A stretch of DNA of 42,263 bases from Candidatus Vogelbacteria bacterium RIFOXYB1_FULL_42_16 (GCA_001823055.1 MHTH01000006.1:1-42263), one strand, 5' to 3'; shown: positions 7,025 to 15,894, counted from the stretch's first letter. The notes: generated by a model not told the origin, from the sequence alone. Numbers and translations are program-made.

Positions 7025-8716
7025 TCAATATATTTCTTTCAGGTATTCCGGTTCATAAACCGCCAACCAATCAAACATCTGTCTCATGACAAAAGTCGCG
7101 CCAATCGTATTGTGACGAGAACCCTTTTCCATCACCACGACAAAAGCGTAATGGGGCTTGGCATAAGGGAAAAAACCGGTCACCCAAGAATTGACCCGCT
7201 CTCGCGTTTCGCCCAATTCCGCCGTGCCGGTTTTGGCACCGACTTCCACTGCCGGCGTATTGAGACCCTTGGCCGTTCCTTCACGAACCGACAAACGCAT
7301 GCCTTCGCGAACGACTCGCAAATGTTCGGGATCAAGCGGTAAGATTTGACCGGGAGTAAATAAACCATCGGGACTTTTTAAAATCGTCGGGGTAATCATC
7401 CGACCGCCATTGGCAATAGCCGTAATTCCACGCAAAATTTGGAGAGGGGTTACCAAGACACCATATTGACCGATGGCCGTGTGATAAGTATTACCAACTC
7501 GCCACGGTTCACCGTCAAAATTTTTTGCTTTCCACTCCGGATTAGGAATAACTCCGGTTTCTTCCCCCGGTAAATTGATGCCAGTCTTTAAACTCAAGCC
7601 AAACAGTTTGGCATATTTTTCGATATTCATGATCCCGATCCCCTTTTGACTGCCAAAACCGCCACCAATTTGATAAAAATAGACATCGGAAGAAACGGCA
7701 ATCGCCCAACGCATGTCGACCGGCCCGTGAGCTTTCCAATCTTTGAAAATCGTCGGTTTAGACGGATCATAAGGATTAGGCACCACCAACTGACCGGTAC
7801 TGACAATCTGTTTTTTAGTATCGATAACATTTTGTTCCAAAGCGCCGACCGCCACAAACGGTTTAAAAACCGAACCGGGGGTATAGAGACCAGAGATAGT
7901 GCGATTAAGTAGGGGGAAATTTTTATTATTAAAATAATTGGAAATTTTTTCTTTATCTTTACCTTGAGACAAAATGTTTGGATTGTATTCCGGATAACTG
8001 ACCATCGCGATAATTTCACCGGTGTTGATATTCATGATCACTCCACTACCACCGCGAAAATCATATTGGGTGGCCACACTGCGCACGGTTTGATAAAATT
8101 TTTCCTGCACTTTGGCGTCAATCGCTAAGATCAATTCTTGACCGCTTTTAGGCTGACGAATAATATGATCGGAAATAATTCCGCCAATCGCGTTGGTTTC
8201 TTCGATCTTTAAACCTTTTTCACCGCCCAAAACCTGATTATAAAAAGCTTCCACCCCATCTCGCCCGATCAATTGTTTCGGATCCAAAAGTTGATTAGTG
8301 GATAATTCTTCTTCGCTCGGATAACCGACATAACCTAAAACATGAGCGAGACCTTCCTGATCGGCATAAAGACGATTGGGATTATTCCAAGCCAACATTT
8401 TTTTGTGACGATCATAGATGATGCCTCGTTCAGCATAAATCGGTGTATGTCTCAAAGTATTGTTGACCGATCGATCGGCATAAACCGTCCCCTGCGCCAC
8501 TTGCAGATTGAAAACTTGACCGATAAAAATCAGACCAATCAAACCAAAAAATAAACCGGAAAAAAACAAGATCTTTTTACTGATCGGCTTTTCTATTTGA
8601 CCTTCAAACTGTTGTTTATCAAAAGAAGGCAGATTGCTGTCGTCCAAAAAAATCTCGTCCGGATCGAGATCGCGGGACAGATTGCGACGACTTAAAAAAT
8701 GATGGCGTTTGAACAT
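7025..8716 (-). CDS. mrdA: Penicillin-binding protein 2, elongation transpeptidase
   Basis: Class B PBP that cross-links peptidoglycan during rod elongation. I use the ATG at 8714-8716 (MFKRHHFLSRRNL, 563 aa) because it overlaps the mreD stop as TGATG; a longer reading reaches 8761 inside mreD. One membrane segment (about residues 48-67) is followed by the dimerisation region. The transpeptidase motifs are SVFK (S282-K285), the PBP2-type SSD (342-344) in place of SxN, and KTGT (from K495). It follows mreB-mreC-mreD, which marks it as PBP2 of the elongasome. No RodA is in the window. Confidence 0.92.
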   Translation of the reverse strand: MFKRHHFLSRRNLSRDLDPDEIFLDDSNLPSFDKQQFEGQIEKPISKKILFFSGLFFGLIGLIFIGQVFNLQVAQGTVYADRSVNNTLRHTPIYAERGIIYDRHKKMLAWNNPNRLYADQEGLAHVLGYVGYPSEEELSTNQLLDPKQLIGRDGVEAFYNQVLGGEKGLKIEETNAIGGIISDHIIRQPKSGQELILAIDAKVQEKFYQTVRSVATQYDFRGGSGVIMNINTGEIIAMVSYPEYNPNILSQGKDKEKISNYFNNKNFPLLNRTISGLYTPGSVFKPFVAVGALEQNVIDTKKQIVSTGQLVVPNPYDPSKPTIFKDWKAHGPVDMRWAIAVSSDVYFYQIGGGFGSQKGIGIMNIEKYAKLFGLSLKTGINLPGEETGVIPNPEWKAKNFDGEPWRVGNTYHTAIGQYGVLVTPLQILRGITAIANGGRMITPTILKSPDGLFTPGQILPLDPEHLRVVREGMRLSVREGTAKGLNTPAVEVGAKTGTAELGETRERVNSWVTGFFPYAKPHYAFVVVMEKGSRHNTIGATFVMRQMFDWLAVYEPEYLKEIY

Positions 8717-8979
8717 CAATGATAAAAAATTAAAGCTTTTTTGATCTGTTCCACCGACCAAACAATCAACAAAACCCCGATCGTCATGATAAATTGCTGG
8801 CCAAACCGACCGGCAACCGGCAAGCCGAAAAGAATATCATACCACAAAGCCGGCACTATCGGTTCCCAAAAATAAGAAAACTTAAGCGCTAAAATCAAGA
8901 CTAAAACCAGCCACCACCACCACGGCAAATAGAAAATCACTAACCATAATAAAATAAATAGCCCCCATCTAGTTTTCAT
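8716..8979 (-). CDS. mreD: Short MreD-like membrane protein
   Basis: An 87-aa, strongly hydrophobic protein with about three membrane segments (residues 6-35 with a WWWW stretch, 45-55, 62-78). The call rests on position between mreC and PBP2; MreD in other bacteria is about 160-170 aa with more membrane spans, so this is a reduced form or a different small membrane protein. Its stop overlaps the PBP2 start and its start overlaps mreC by 11 nt, suggesting coupled translation. Confidence 0.6.
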   Translation of the reverse strand: MKTRWGLFILLWLVIFYLPWWWWLVLVLILALKFSYFWEPIVPALWYDILFGLPVAGRFGQQFIMTIGVLLIVWSVEQIKKALIFYH

Positions 8980-9790
8980 AAATTTCCACCCATTTTAGTT
9001 CATAGAGATTAATCGGTAGACGAAACAGAACACGAATGTAGGGATCGGAAGATTTAGCCTCGATGGCGCCGACACTACCGAGAAGCAAATTACGATAAGA
9101 ATTGGCAAAAACCGAATCGCCGACAGCGATCTCGGTGCCTCGAGGCAGAGATAAAGAAAAATTACCACTACCCAGACCCTTGGCAATGGCTGGGATTGAT
9201 TTGGGACCAATCGCCACAATCACCTGATCGCCAAAAGAAGTGAACAATTTGATCTTAGCGCTAGAGCGATAAATTTCCGCTACTCGTCCCAACAAAACTT
9301 GCCCACCACCGGTCGTAACCAAATCGCCAACTTTGATCAAACGACTCTGATCATCACCCAAAGACACGATCAAAATATCGTGAGGGGTGATAATCGGTCG
9401 AGCAGTGACCGCCAACAAAAGCGGTTTTTCGGACCGACTGTTCAAACCGACGATTTTCTTTAACTCCAAATTTTCCTGACTAATAGTTTGATTGGATTGC
9501 CAGATATTTTTTAATCGAAGATTTTCCAGTTTTAATTTTTGATTTTCGGCCACTAAACTTTTTTTGAAACGAACAAATTGTTTTAAATCGGTCGCCAAAT
9601 CAACCGTCACTTTACCCACCGCTAAAAAAGGCCGGCTGACTAAAGCAACCGGTCCATAAAACCAAGTCGATAATTTGGCTCCCCAGAAAACAATTCCTGA
9701 CAAAAACAAAATCAGAATAACCAAACTCCAACCAAAACGCCGAGGCGATCGACGTTCATCAGCGCGGCGGTAATTCATCTTCATTATCAA
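8969..9790 (-). CDS. mreC: Rod shape-determining protein MreC
   Basis: Bitopic membrane protein linking MreB filaments to the periplasmic wall-synthesis enzymes. The 273-aa product has a basic N-terminus (NYRRADERRSPRR), one membrane segment (about 22-42, WSLVILILFLSGIVFWGAKL), a coiled coil (about 80-115, SLVAENQKLKLENLRLKN), and the beta-rich MreC domain (VTARPIITPHDILIVSLGDDQSRLIKVGDLVT and later). Starts at 9790, 9784 and 9778 are all possible; each overlaps mreB. Neighbouring mreB, mreD and PBP2 support the call. Confidence 0.92.
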   Translation of the reverse strand: MIMKMNYRRADERRSPRRFGWSLVILILFLSGIVFWGAKLSTWFYGPVALVSRPFLAVGKVTVDLATDLKQFVRFKKSLVAENQKLKLENLRLKNIWQSNQTISQENLELKKIVGLNSRSEKPLLLAVTARPIITPHDILIVSLGDDQSRLIKVGDLVTTGGGQVLLGRVAEIYRSSAKIKLFTSFGDQVIVAIGPKSIPAIAKGLGSGNFSLSLPRGTEIAVGDSVFANSYRNLLLGSVGAIEAKSSDPYIRVLFRLPINLYELKWVEIYEN

Positions 9791-10811
9791 TTAAAATATC
9801 CCGATAACGTTCGACATCTTCTAAAATCACGCCGGCCCCCCGCACCACCGCCGTAATTGGATCATCTACAATATGAATAGGAATTTCTAGTTCTTTTTCC
9901 AACAATTCTTTTAAGCCTCGCATCCGCGCACCACCGCCCACCACCACAATACCCCGCAACATAATATCGGAAATCACTTCCGGCGGAGTCGATTCCAATA
10001 CTTCTTTGACGGCATCGACAAAAATCGCGATCGAAGAAGCAATAGCTTCGCGAATATCACTATCGGTAATCACCACTTCGCGTGGCAGACCGGTCACCAG
10101 ATCTCGCCCCCGAATAGTCGCCTCGAGCGAATCGGAAAATTTATAGACCGAACCGATAGTGACTTTGACATCTTCGGCAGTTTTTTCACCCAATAAAATT
10201 TTAAACTCATCGCGAACATAAGCGATAATATCTTGATTCAATTTTTCACCGGCCACATGCAAATTTTTTGATTTGACGATTCCACCCAGAGAAATCACAG
10301 CAATATCAGTCGTGCCCCCGCCAATATCAATGATCATACTGCCGACCGGATCATAAATCGGCAAACGAATACCGAGTGAGGCCGCCATTGGCTCTTCGAT
10401 AATATGTACTTCGCGAGCGCCAGCATTTTTGGCGGCATCGCGCACCGCTCGGCGTTCGACATTGGTAATATCCGATGGCACACCGATCACCAACCGCGGT
10501 CGAAAAAATTTTCTAGTCGATCTTTCCAACGCTCGACGAATAAAATAAGCCAGCATTTCTTCGGCCACTTCAAAATTGGAGACGACGCCGTTGACCAAAG
10601 GTTTGATAGCGCTGATGTGAGCTGGGGTCCGGCCGATCATTTGGCTAGCGTCGTTACCCACCGCTACCACCCGACCGGTTTTTTGGTTGATCGCGACAAT
10701 CGACGGTTCGACCGCTACAATACCCTGACCGCGAACATAAACAAGGGTCGTGGCGGTACCGAGATCAATCCCGATATCGCTGGAAAACATTTTGTACAGC
10801 TTCTCCATCAT
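9759..10811 (-). CDS. mreB: Rod shape-determining protein MreB (copy 1)
   Basis: Bacterial actin that organises lateral wall synthesis under the membrane. Motifs: phosphate 1 SDIGIDLGTATTLVYV, connect 1 around KPLVNGVVSNFEVAEEML, phosphate 2 SMIIDIGGGTTDIAVISLGG, and adenosine GIVVVGGGARMRGLKELL. I start it at the ATG at 10809-10811 (MMEKLYKMF, 350 aa), which overlaps the proS stop as ATGA; an in-frame reading to 10835 lies inside proS. It heads the mreBCD-PBP2 module. A second, divergent MreB is at 16642-17655. Confidence 0.96.
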   Translation of the reverse strand: MMEKLYKMFSSDIGIDLGTATTLVYVRGQGIVAVEPSIVAINQKTGRVVAVGNDASQMIGRTPAHISAIKPLVNGVVSNFEVAEEMLAYFIRRALERSTRKFFRPRLVIGVPSDITNVERRAVRDAAKNAGAREVHIIEEPMAASLGIRLPIYDPVGSMIIDIGGGTTDIAVISLGGIVKSKNLHVAGEKLNQDIIAYVRDEFKILLGEKTAEDVKVTIGSVYKFSDSLEATIRGRDLVTGLPREVVITDSDIREAIASSIAIFVDAVKEVLESTPPEVISDIMLRGIVVVGGGARMRGLKELLEKELEIPIHIVDDPITAVVRGAGVILEDVERYRDILIDNEDELPPR

Positions 10812-12058
10812 AGTCTTATCGTCTTTTCTACCCAAGCCGGAAATTCTTCCACGGGCACAAAATCGGTTTCGCCGGTCTGGCGATTTTTGATTTCATATTG
10901 ACCGGCCGACAGACCCTTGGCACTGACAACGACTCGGTATGGAACACCGAGCAAATCAGCATCGGCAAATTTAGCGCCGGCGGACAGATCACGATCATCG
11001 ATCAAGACTTCAATCCCCTTTTTAGTTAATTCATCATAAAGTTTAAGGGCTTCGTCATTTTTTTCTAACGAAATCAGATGCAATTGAAACGGCGCGACCG
11101 ACAGGGGCCAAATCAAACCTTGCTCATCGGCAAAAACTTCAGTCAAAAGACCCAACAAGCGACTAGGGCCAATCCCGTAACAGCCCATAATCACCGGTCG
11201 GCGCTCGCCTTTTTCATCACTAAAGAGTAAGCCGAGCGGTTCGGAGAAACGCGTGCCGAGTTTAAAGATATTACCAACTTCCACCGCTTTGACTTCCTCC
11301 ATTTTAGTTTTATCCAAACCTAATTTGGTCAAGACTTCTTCATTATAGACTTCCTTATTGACCGCAATTTTTTTAGCTCGATCCAGATAAATCGTATCCT
11401 CGCCAGTCTCGCAAATAGTTTGGTATTCATGACTAAATTCGGAAAAACTACCACCGCCAGCAAAAGTGACAAAAGTCTTGTCACCGATTCCCAAACGAGC
11501 GAAAACATTTTTATAAGCCTCTTGGGCCTTTAAATAAAATTCATCGAGACTGTTCGCGTCAGCATGAAAAGAATACAAGTCCTTCATTAAAAATTCTCGA
11601 CCCCGCATAATCCCACTTTTGGCACGCGCTTCATTTCTGAATTTGGTTTGAATCTGATAAATCGACAGCGGTAAATCTTTGTAGGAATTGATACTTTCGC
11701 TGGCAATAACCGTAATCGGCTCTTCGTGCGTAAAACCTAAACCGAGATCACCACCGGCTTTCAAAGACGTCTTAAACCAATTATCCACTTTGTCATCAGA
11801 CCAGCGGTCAGTTTTTTGCCACAGGTCAGCGCTCTGGAGAGCGGTCATTTGGATTTCATTCGCGCCTAGCTTGTTCATCTCATCGCGAATGATCGCGTTG
11901 ATTTTATTTAAAGTTTTGAGACCAAGCGGTAAGAGCGAGTAGGCACCCGCTAATTCCTTGTGAATATAACCCGCCCGGATTAAAAGCTTGGCATTTTTGG
12001 CGACCTCATCTTTGGGGTCTTCCCGTCGCGTTTTAACAAAAAGTTGAGATTGAAGCAT
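10808..12058 (-). CDS. proS: Prolyl-tRNA synthetase, short form without editing insertion
   Basis: Class II synthetase charging tRNA-Pro. The 416-aa protein has the family N-terminus MLQSQLFVKTRREDPKDEV, motif 2 FRNEARAKSGIMRGREFLMKDLYSFH, motif 3 around MGCYGIGPSRLLGLL, and the anticodon domain (VLIDDRDLSAGAKFADADLLGVPYRVVV). Typical bacterial ProRS is about 570 aa with an INS domain that edits Ala-tRNA-Pro; here the segment between motifs 2 and 3 is only about 150 aa, so INS is absent. It is the first gene of the mre run and appears to be transcribed without a leader. Confidence 0.94.
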   Translation of the reverse strand: MLQSQLFVKTRREDPKDEVAKNAKLLIRAGYIHKELAGAYSLLPLGLKTLNKINAIIRDEMNKLGANEIQMTALQSADLWQKTDRWSDDKVDNWFKTSLKAGGDLGLGFTHEEPITVIASESINSYKDLPLSIYQIQTKFRNEARAKSGIMRGREFLMKDLYSFHADANSLDEFYLKAQEAYKNVFARLGIGDKTFVTFAGGGSFSEFSHEYQTICETGEDTIYLDRAKKIAVNKEVYNEEVLTKLGLDKTKMEEVKAVEVGNIFKLGTRFSEPLGLLFSDEKGERRPVIMGCYGIGPSRLLGLLTEVFADEQGLIWPLSVAPFQLHLISLEKNDEALKLYDELTKKGIEVLIDDRDLSAGAKFADADLLGVPYRVVVSAKGLSAGQYEIKNRQTGETDFVPVEEFPAWVEKTIRL

Positions 12059-12066
12059 ATGGGCTT

Positions 12067-12095
12067 ATCTTAAACTAAAAAGCCCAAGGGGTCAA
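12067..12095 (-). promoter_or_regulatory. Predicted proS/mre operon promoter (leaderless)
   Basis: Minus strand: TTGACC (12095-12090), 17-bp spacer, TAAGAT (12072-12067), then AAGCCCAT and the ATG at 12058. The start site would be 0-3 nt before the ATG, so the transcript is probably leaderless. A weak hairpin with T-tract (CCCT-AAAATC-AGGG-TTTTTT) lies upstream and may end rseP transcription. Confidence 0.65.
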
Positions 12096-12138
12096 AGAGG
12101 AAAAAACCCTGATTTTAGGGGATGATATGAGATAGATT

Positions 12139-13251
12139 CTAAAACAACTTCAAAACGTCAAAAAAGGATACGATCAGCATCAGGCCGATCAGAAAAAAGA
12201 AGCCGAGCACATTGGCAATAGCGGTCATTTTTGGGGGTAGAGGCGAACCTTTGACCGCTTCGATCGCCAGAAAGAACAAGCGTCCACCATCGAGCGCGGG
12301 AAATGGCAACAAGTTGATGATAGCTAAATTGATCGACAAGATGGCAATAAAAGATAAGAGATAAACCAAGCCCATCTTGGAAGCGTCACCCACCAAACCA
12401 AAGAGGCCGACCGGACCGGCCACCGTATTGAAAGCTTCGCGACCGCTGGAAAATATCTGACCAAAAAATTGCTTCAAGCCTTTGCTGGTTTCAATCGTCA
12501 AGTAAACAGTTAATTTCAGACCATCATACGGAGCGCGATACCAAGCCGAACGAACTAAACCAATCCCCTCGATCCCCACTCCCACCAACGCCTTACCATT
12601 TTCGATTTTTGGCATGACCGAAACTTGCCGATCTTCCATTATTTCTGACTTCGCTGACTGTCGTTTTAAATTAAAAGTAATTTCCCGACCGATTTGAGTG
12701 CGGATGAAAGCGGTAGCTTCGGCCGAAGTTTGGGGAACAATTTCTTGACCACCGGCTTTGATGCCAACAATTTGGTCACCGGGCAAAAGACCAGCATCAC
12801 CGGCTGGATAATTTTTAAGAACCGAAGTTACAATCAACTGCCTATCTTTGACCTCACCAAAAAACTTTTCAGCCGAAGAACTTTCCACCGGTAAGCCAAA
12901 CAAGAGACTGGTCGAAAGTAGAAACCAAGCCAATAAAAAATTAAAAAAGACACCAGCAAACAAAACCCAAGCTTGAACCAATTTTGGTTTAGCGGTCAGA
13001 GCTCGAACCTGATCAACCGGCGACAAAAGTTCATCAGCATTTTCACCGAGAATTTTGACAAAACCGCCAAAAGGAATGGCATTGATGGAATAGGTCGTCT
13101 CGCCATATTTTTTGGACCAGAGTTTGGGTGGAAAACCAAAGCCAAATTCATCTACCCGAATCCCCGCTCGTTTAGCGGTTAAAAAATGCCCCAGCTCGTG
13201 CACCATAATGAGGAGCCCGAGAACTAATAAGAAAATAATTAGAGTTAACAA
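12139..13251 (-). CDS. rseP: Site-2 protease family zinc metalloprotease, RseP-like (M50)
   Basis: Intramembrane protease that cleaves membrane-bound substrates such as anti-sigma factors. The 370-aa product has the zinc site HELGH (H18-H22) in the first membrane segment, a PDZ domain in the middle (VLKNYPAGDAGLLPGDQIVGIKAGG), and the C-terminal NLLPFPALDGGRLFFLAIE with the DG motif completing the metal site. It starts with TTG at 13249-13251; no ATG lies upstream of the first membrane segment and no SD is visible. An ECF sigma factor with a membrane partner lies elsewhere in the window (40315-41616), a possible but unproven substrate system. Confidence 0.93.
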   Translation of the reverse strand: MLTLIIFLLVLGLLIMVHELGHFLTAKRAGIRVDEFGFGFPPKLWSKKYGETTYSINAIPFGGFVKILGENADELLSPVDQVRALTAKPKLVQAWVLFAGVFFNFLLAWFLLSTSLLFGLPVESSSAEKFFGEVKDRQLIVTSVLKNYPAGDAGLLPGDQIVGIKAGGQEIVPQTSAEATAFIRTQIGREITFNLKRQSAKSEIMEDRQVSVMPKIENGKALVGVGIEGIGLVRSAWYRAPYDGLKLTVYLTIETSKGLKQFFGQIFSSGREAFNTVAGPVGLFGLVGDASKMGLVYLLSFIAILSINLAIINLLPFPALDGGRLFFLAIEAVKGSPLPPKMTAIANVLGFFFLIGLMLIVSFFDVLKLF

Positions 13252-13317
13252 AGTATTTTAAATTAAAATTAAAAAGTTTTCCCTATTTTGACATAGTTTC
13301 CGGTTTTTACCAAACCT

Positions 13318-13342
13318 ATTGTCAAGGTGTCACCTTGACAAT
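13318..13342. repeat. Perfect 25-nt palindrome upstream of rseP
   Basis: Arms ATTGTCAAGGTG (13318-13329) and CACCTTGACAAT (13331-13342) around a single central base. It lies between the terminator of the 13394-14395 gene and rseP. It could be an operator or part of a processed terminator; with such a small centre it is more operator-like than hairpin-like. Confidence 0.7.
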
Positions 13343-13376
13343 AAAATCGCTGGCAGTAAAACACCACCAGCGATTT
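13342..13376 (-). terminator. Terminator of the 13394-14395 gene
   Basis: Minus strand: AAATCGCTGG (13376-13367), a loop of about 13 nt, CCAGCGATTT (13353-13344), then TATTG. It lies 17 nt past the gene's stop. The stem is perfect; the T-tract is short. Confidence 0.65.
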
Positions 13377-13393
13377 AGGATTATTGATTTATC

Positions 13394-14395
13394 CTACAGT
13401 CCGCGAGAAAGACAAAGAGACTCTAGCCATGGAATAAGCTGGCTCGGTCGACGATGTTGCTGACTATTCCATTCATTCGTCTCGGCACCATAGAAGACGT
13501 TGACCATGAAGCCTTCAACAACTTCAGCCAAATTGCCGACCGGCCGAAGATGCTCGTTGATGAAACCTTCGCCCGAAAGATAGAGAGCTTCATGCATATC
13601 GCAAGCGTCATCGTACGAATAGATCTTCAGCCTTTCTTTTGACTGGCCGAGCTTTCCGAGCAGTCCCCACCAGCGAACTGTTTTTGTAAAGTTTGCAAGG
13701 TCGTTGATGGCTTTGTTGATTTCGTCTGTCGTTGCTTGCCCCGAATCAATATCTTTTGGCAAAAAGTCATCGATTGTCAACTTCATCCCGTCATCCTTTT
13801 GCTCAAAGACGGTAATCGACGCGTTGCGAAATTTCTTTTCCTGATACCGTTTCTCGGCTTCGGCGATTGAGCGCCGACACATGATTCGCCAGAAAAAAAT
13901 CATCCACGTACCATGGCCAACGATAAGCACCCGCTTACCACTCCAGAACTCTCGCAGATCAGCAAGGAAAGAGTAGATCATCAAATCAACGTCCTGCCCG
14001 TTTTGTCCGCCGAACGCCCGATAATGATACCAACCTTCTCGCTCTTTGATTTTTGCTTCAGCCGGGTAAAGCTTCTCAACCTCTTCTTTTGACATGGTGT
14101 GCCAGATTCCTCTCCAGAATTCATCCAGCCGAGCATCAATTCTCGGTACGATCTTAGGGCACATCAAGTGCAAAGTTTGTTGCGCTCGCCAGAAGGTAGA
14201 GATAAAAGCGACATCAAATCCGAAAAACTCGCTATTCTTTCTCAAATATTCGCCTGTAACCAAAGCCTGGGCTTCGCCATTTTTGGTTAACGAGAACTGA
14301 TGGTTGGGAACTTGAGCCGAAGAATTATCGTCCATTTGGCGAATATTCCCCTCAGACTCGGCATGACGAACTACAATAATTTGTTTGGGCCACAT
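13394..14395 (-). CDS. Histidine phosphatase superfamily protein with C-terminal extension
   Basis: A 333-aa protein whose first 210 residues follow the phosphoglycerate-mutase/histidine-phosphatase fold. The N-terminal motif is IIVVRHAESEGN (R10, H11 nucleophile), and the second catalytic His is in VLIVGHGTWM (H161). The remaining 120 residues have no recognised family (KTVRWWGLLGKLGQSKERLKIYSYDDAC). The substrate is unknown. The start at 14395 is supported by AAGGAG 8 nt upstream. It is monocistronic, with its own terminator, and diverges from the TrmB-like gene 173 nt away, so the regulator could control it. Confidence 0.8.
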   Translation of the reverse strand: MWPKQIIVVRHAESEGNIRQMDDNSSAQVPNHQFSLTKNGEAQALVTGEYLRKNSEFFGFDVAFISTFWRAQQTLHLMCPKIVPRIDARLDEFWRGIWHTMSKEEVEKLYPAEAKIKEREGWYHYRAFGGQNGQDVDLMIYSFLADLREFWSGKRVLIVGHGTWMIFFWRIMCRRSIAEAEKRYQEKKFRNASITVFEQKDDGMKLTIDDFLPKDIDSGQATTDEINKAINDLANFTKTVRWWGLLGKLGQSKERLKIYSYDDACDMHEALYLSGEGFINEHLRPVGNLAEVVEGFMVNVFYGAETNEWNSQQHRRPSQLIPWLESLCLSRGL

Positions 14396-14543
14396 AACTC
14401 TTTCTCCTTGTTTGTTAATGTCCGGTTTCTAGTATTAAAATAATCTTTCTAAAAAAATCGCGCTTGGGTTATAAGTCTTTATGGATGATGTTTTTAATTT
14501 TATCTAAACAATCCCATATTTTTAAAGCTTGATTTTATACAAC

Positions 14544-14567
14544 ATATGTACTAAATTAAGTACATAT
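14544..14567. promoter_or_regulatory. Palindromic operator in front of the TrmB-like gene
   Basis: Perfect 9-bp arms ATATGTACT (14544-14552) and AGTACATAT (14559-14567) separated by AAATTA, ending 1 nt before the ATG at 14569. Position and symmetry suggest autoregulation by the adjacent winged-helix protein. The rest of the 173-nt intergenic region is AT-rich with no clear element. Confidence 0.65.
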
Positions 14568-14568
14568 T

Positions 14569-15291
14569 ATGACAAATTACAAAAATCTCCTTAGACAGCT
14601 TGGCTTTAGTGCCTTGGCTGAAAATATCTATTTTACCTTAATCAGAAAAGGGTCTTGTTCGATTGCCGAGCTAGCTCAATTTAATGGCAAATTCCGGCCA
14701 GCAATCTATAGAGCGTTACCTGAACTTTTATCAGCCAATCTGATTAGCAAGATAATGAAAGGTAAAAGAATAATTTATAAAGCCGAATCACCCGTGGCTA
14801 TTTCGACCTTAATTAAAAAACAAACTAAAGATATCGAGGAAGTATTGCCAGAGCTCGTTAAATCTTTTCAGCAAAAAGATCGGAAACCAAAAATTTCTTT
14901 TTATGAAGGCAAGGAAGGTATTGCGACCGTTTATGAACAATTGATCTCCTCAACCAAAAAGGGTGGGGCGATCTGGCGCTATGAATCAGCCGAGGATTAC
15001 AAAAAGAATAAACGATATTATCCATCTCTTTATTGGAAGCGGGCCGGAGCTACTGGCGACATTGATAAATATGTCATCACCAATCTAAAAACTCATCAAA
15101 AAAGGCATAAAAATCTTAATCGTTTATCAAAAGCAGTAAATTTACCCTTTGAAGACAATATTACAGAGCTAATTGGTGATGGGAAGGTAATTTTTATTGA
15201 TTATGACACTGAAACCGCGATTGTGATTGAAAATGAACGCTTTGCCAATTTTCAGAAAACTATTTTTAAAATGTTTTTTGAAAAAATTTAG
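14569..15291 (+). CDS. TrmB-family winged-helix transcriptional regulator
   Basis: A 240-aa protein with a TrmB-type winged-helix domain at residues 1-80 (LLRQLGFSALAENIYFTLIRKGSCSIAELAQF, then RPAIYRALPELLSANLISKIMKGKRIIYKAE). A short linker helix (about 85-110) and a C-terminal sensor-like region follow (KISFYEGKEGIATVYEQLISSTKKGGAIWRYE, later GDGKVIFIDYDTETAIVIEN). TrmB proteins in archaea and some bacteria regulate sugar and other metabolic genes; the ligand here is unknown. Its stop overlaps that of frr by 4 nt in convergent orientation. The perfect palindrome just before its ATG is its likely operator. Confidence 0.82.
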   Translation: MTNYKNLLRQLGFSALAENIYFTLIRKGSCSIAELAQFNGKFRPAIYRALPELLSANLISKIMKGKRIIYKAESPVAISTLIKKQTKDIEEVLPELVKSFQQKDRKPKISFYEGKEGIATVYEQLISSTKKGGAIWRYESAEDYKKNKRYYPSLYWKRAGATGDIDKYVITNLKTHQKRHKNLNRLSKAVNLPFEDNITELIGDGKVIFIDYDTETAIVIENERFANFQKTIFKMFFEKI

Positions 15292-15839
15292 CCTTCGATC
15301 TCTTCCCTCTTTTTTGAAGCTAAACTGTCAAATTTAGTATTGCCATCGTCAACGATTTTTTGCAATTCATCTTTCAGACGAAATTTGACGTCCTCACCAA
15401 TGCCGCCATTTTTCTCCATCACTTGAATTTCATTCCAAACTTTTTCTCGTTCTTTGCGGAGAGAGACGCGCGCTTCTTCTAATTTTTCATTAGTCAACTT
15501 GGTCAGCATTTTGCGTCGTTCTTCGGTCAAAGTCGGAAAAATGACTCGAATCCCGTCGGAATCCGGCGCGGTCGACACGCCGATATTGGCGGCGGCAATC
15601 GCTGACTCAATCCCCTTGACTTGTGATTTGTCCCACGGCGTAATACGGAGAGTCAAGGCATCTTCAATACCGATCGCGGCCACATGCTTGATTGGCAATT
15701 TACTGCCATAGGAATCTACCAGCACTGAATCAAGCAAGGCCGGCGAAGCTTTGCCAGTCCGCACCCCACTGTATTCTCCGGCCAGCCAGACTTCGATGTC
15801 AGCGAGATGAGTTTTAAGTTCAGAAAAATTGTATGCCAT
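15288..15839 (-). CDS. frr: Ribosome recycling factor
   Basis: Splits post-termination ribosomes together with EF-G. The 183-aa protein has the RRF hallmarks YSGVRTGKASPALLDSVLVDSYGSKLPIKHVAAIG, DALTLRITPWDKSQVKGIESAI and the C-terminal helical VSLRKEREKVWNEI...DDGNTKFDSLASKKREEI. Length is typical. It is separated from holB by about 80 nt of AT-rich DNA containing a small hairpin. Confidence 0.96.
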   Translation of the reverse strand: MAYNFSELKTHLADIEVWLAGEYSGVRTGKASPALLDSVLVDSYGSKLPIKHVAAIGIEDALTLRITPWDKSQVKGIESAIAAANIGVSTAPDSDGIRVIFPTLTEERRKMLTKLTNEKLEEARVSLRKEREKVWNEIQVMEKNGGIGEDVKFRLKDELQKIVDDGNTKFDSLASKKREEIEG

Positions 15840-15894
15840 GTTTCAAATTTAAAATTAAAAAATCAAAATTTAAAATTAATAAAGTAGTAAGCTT

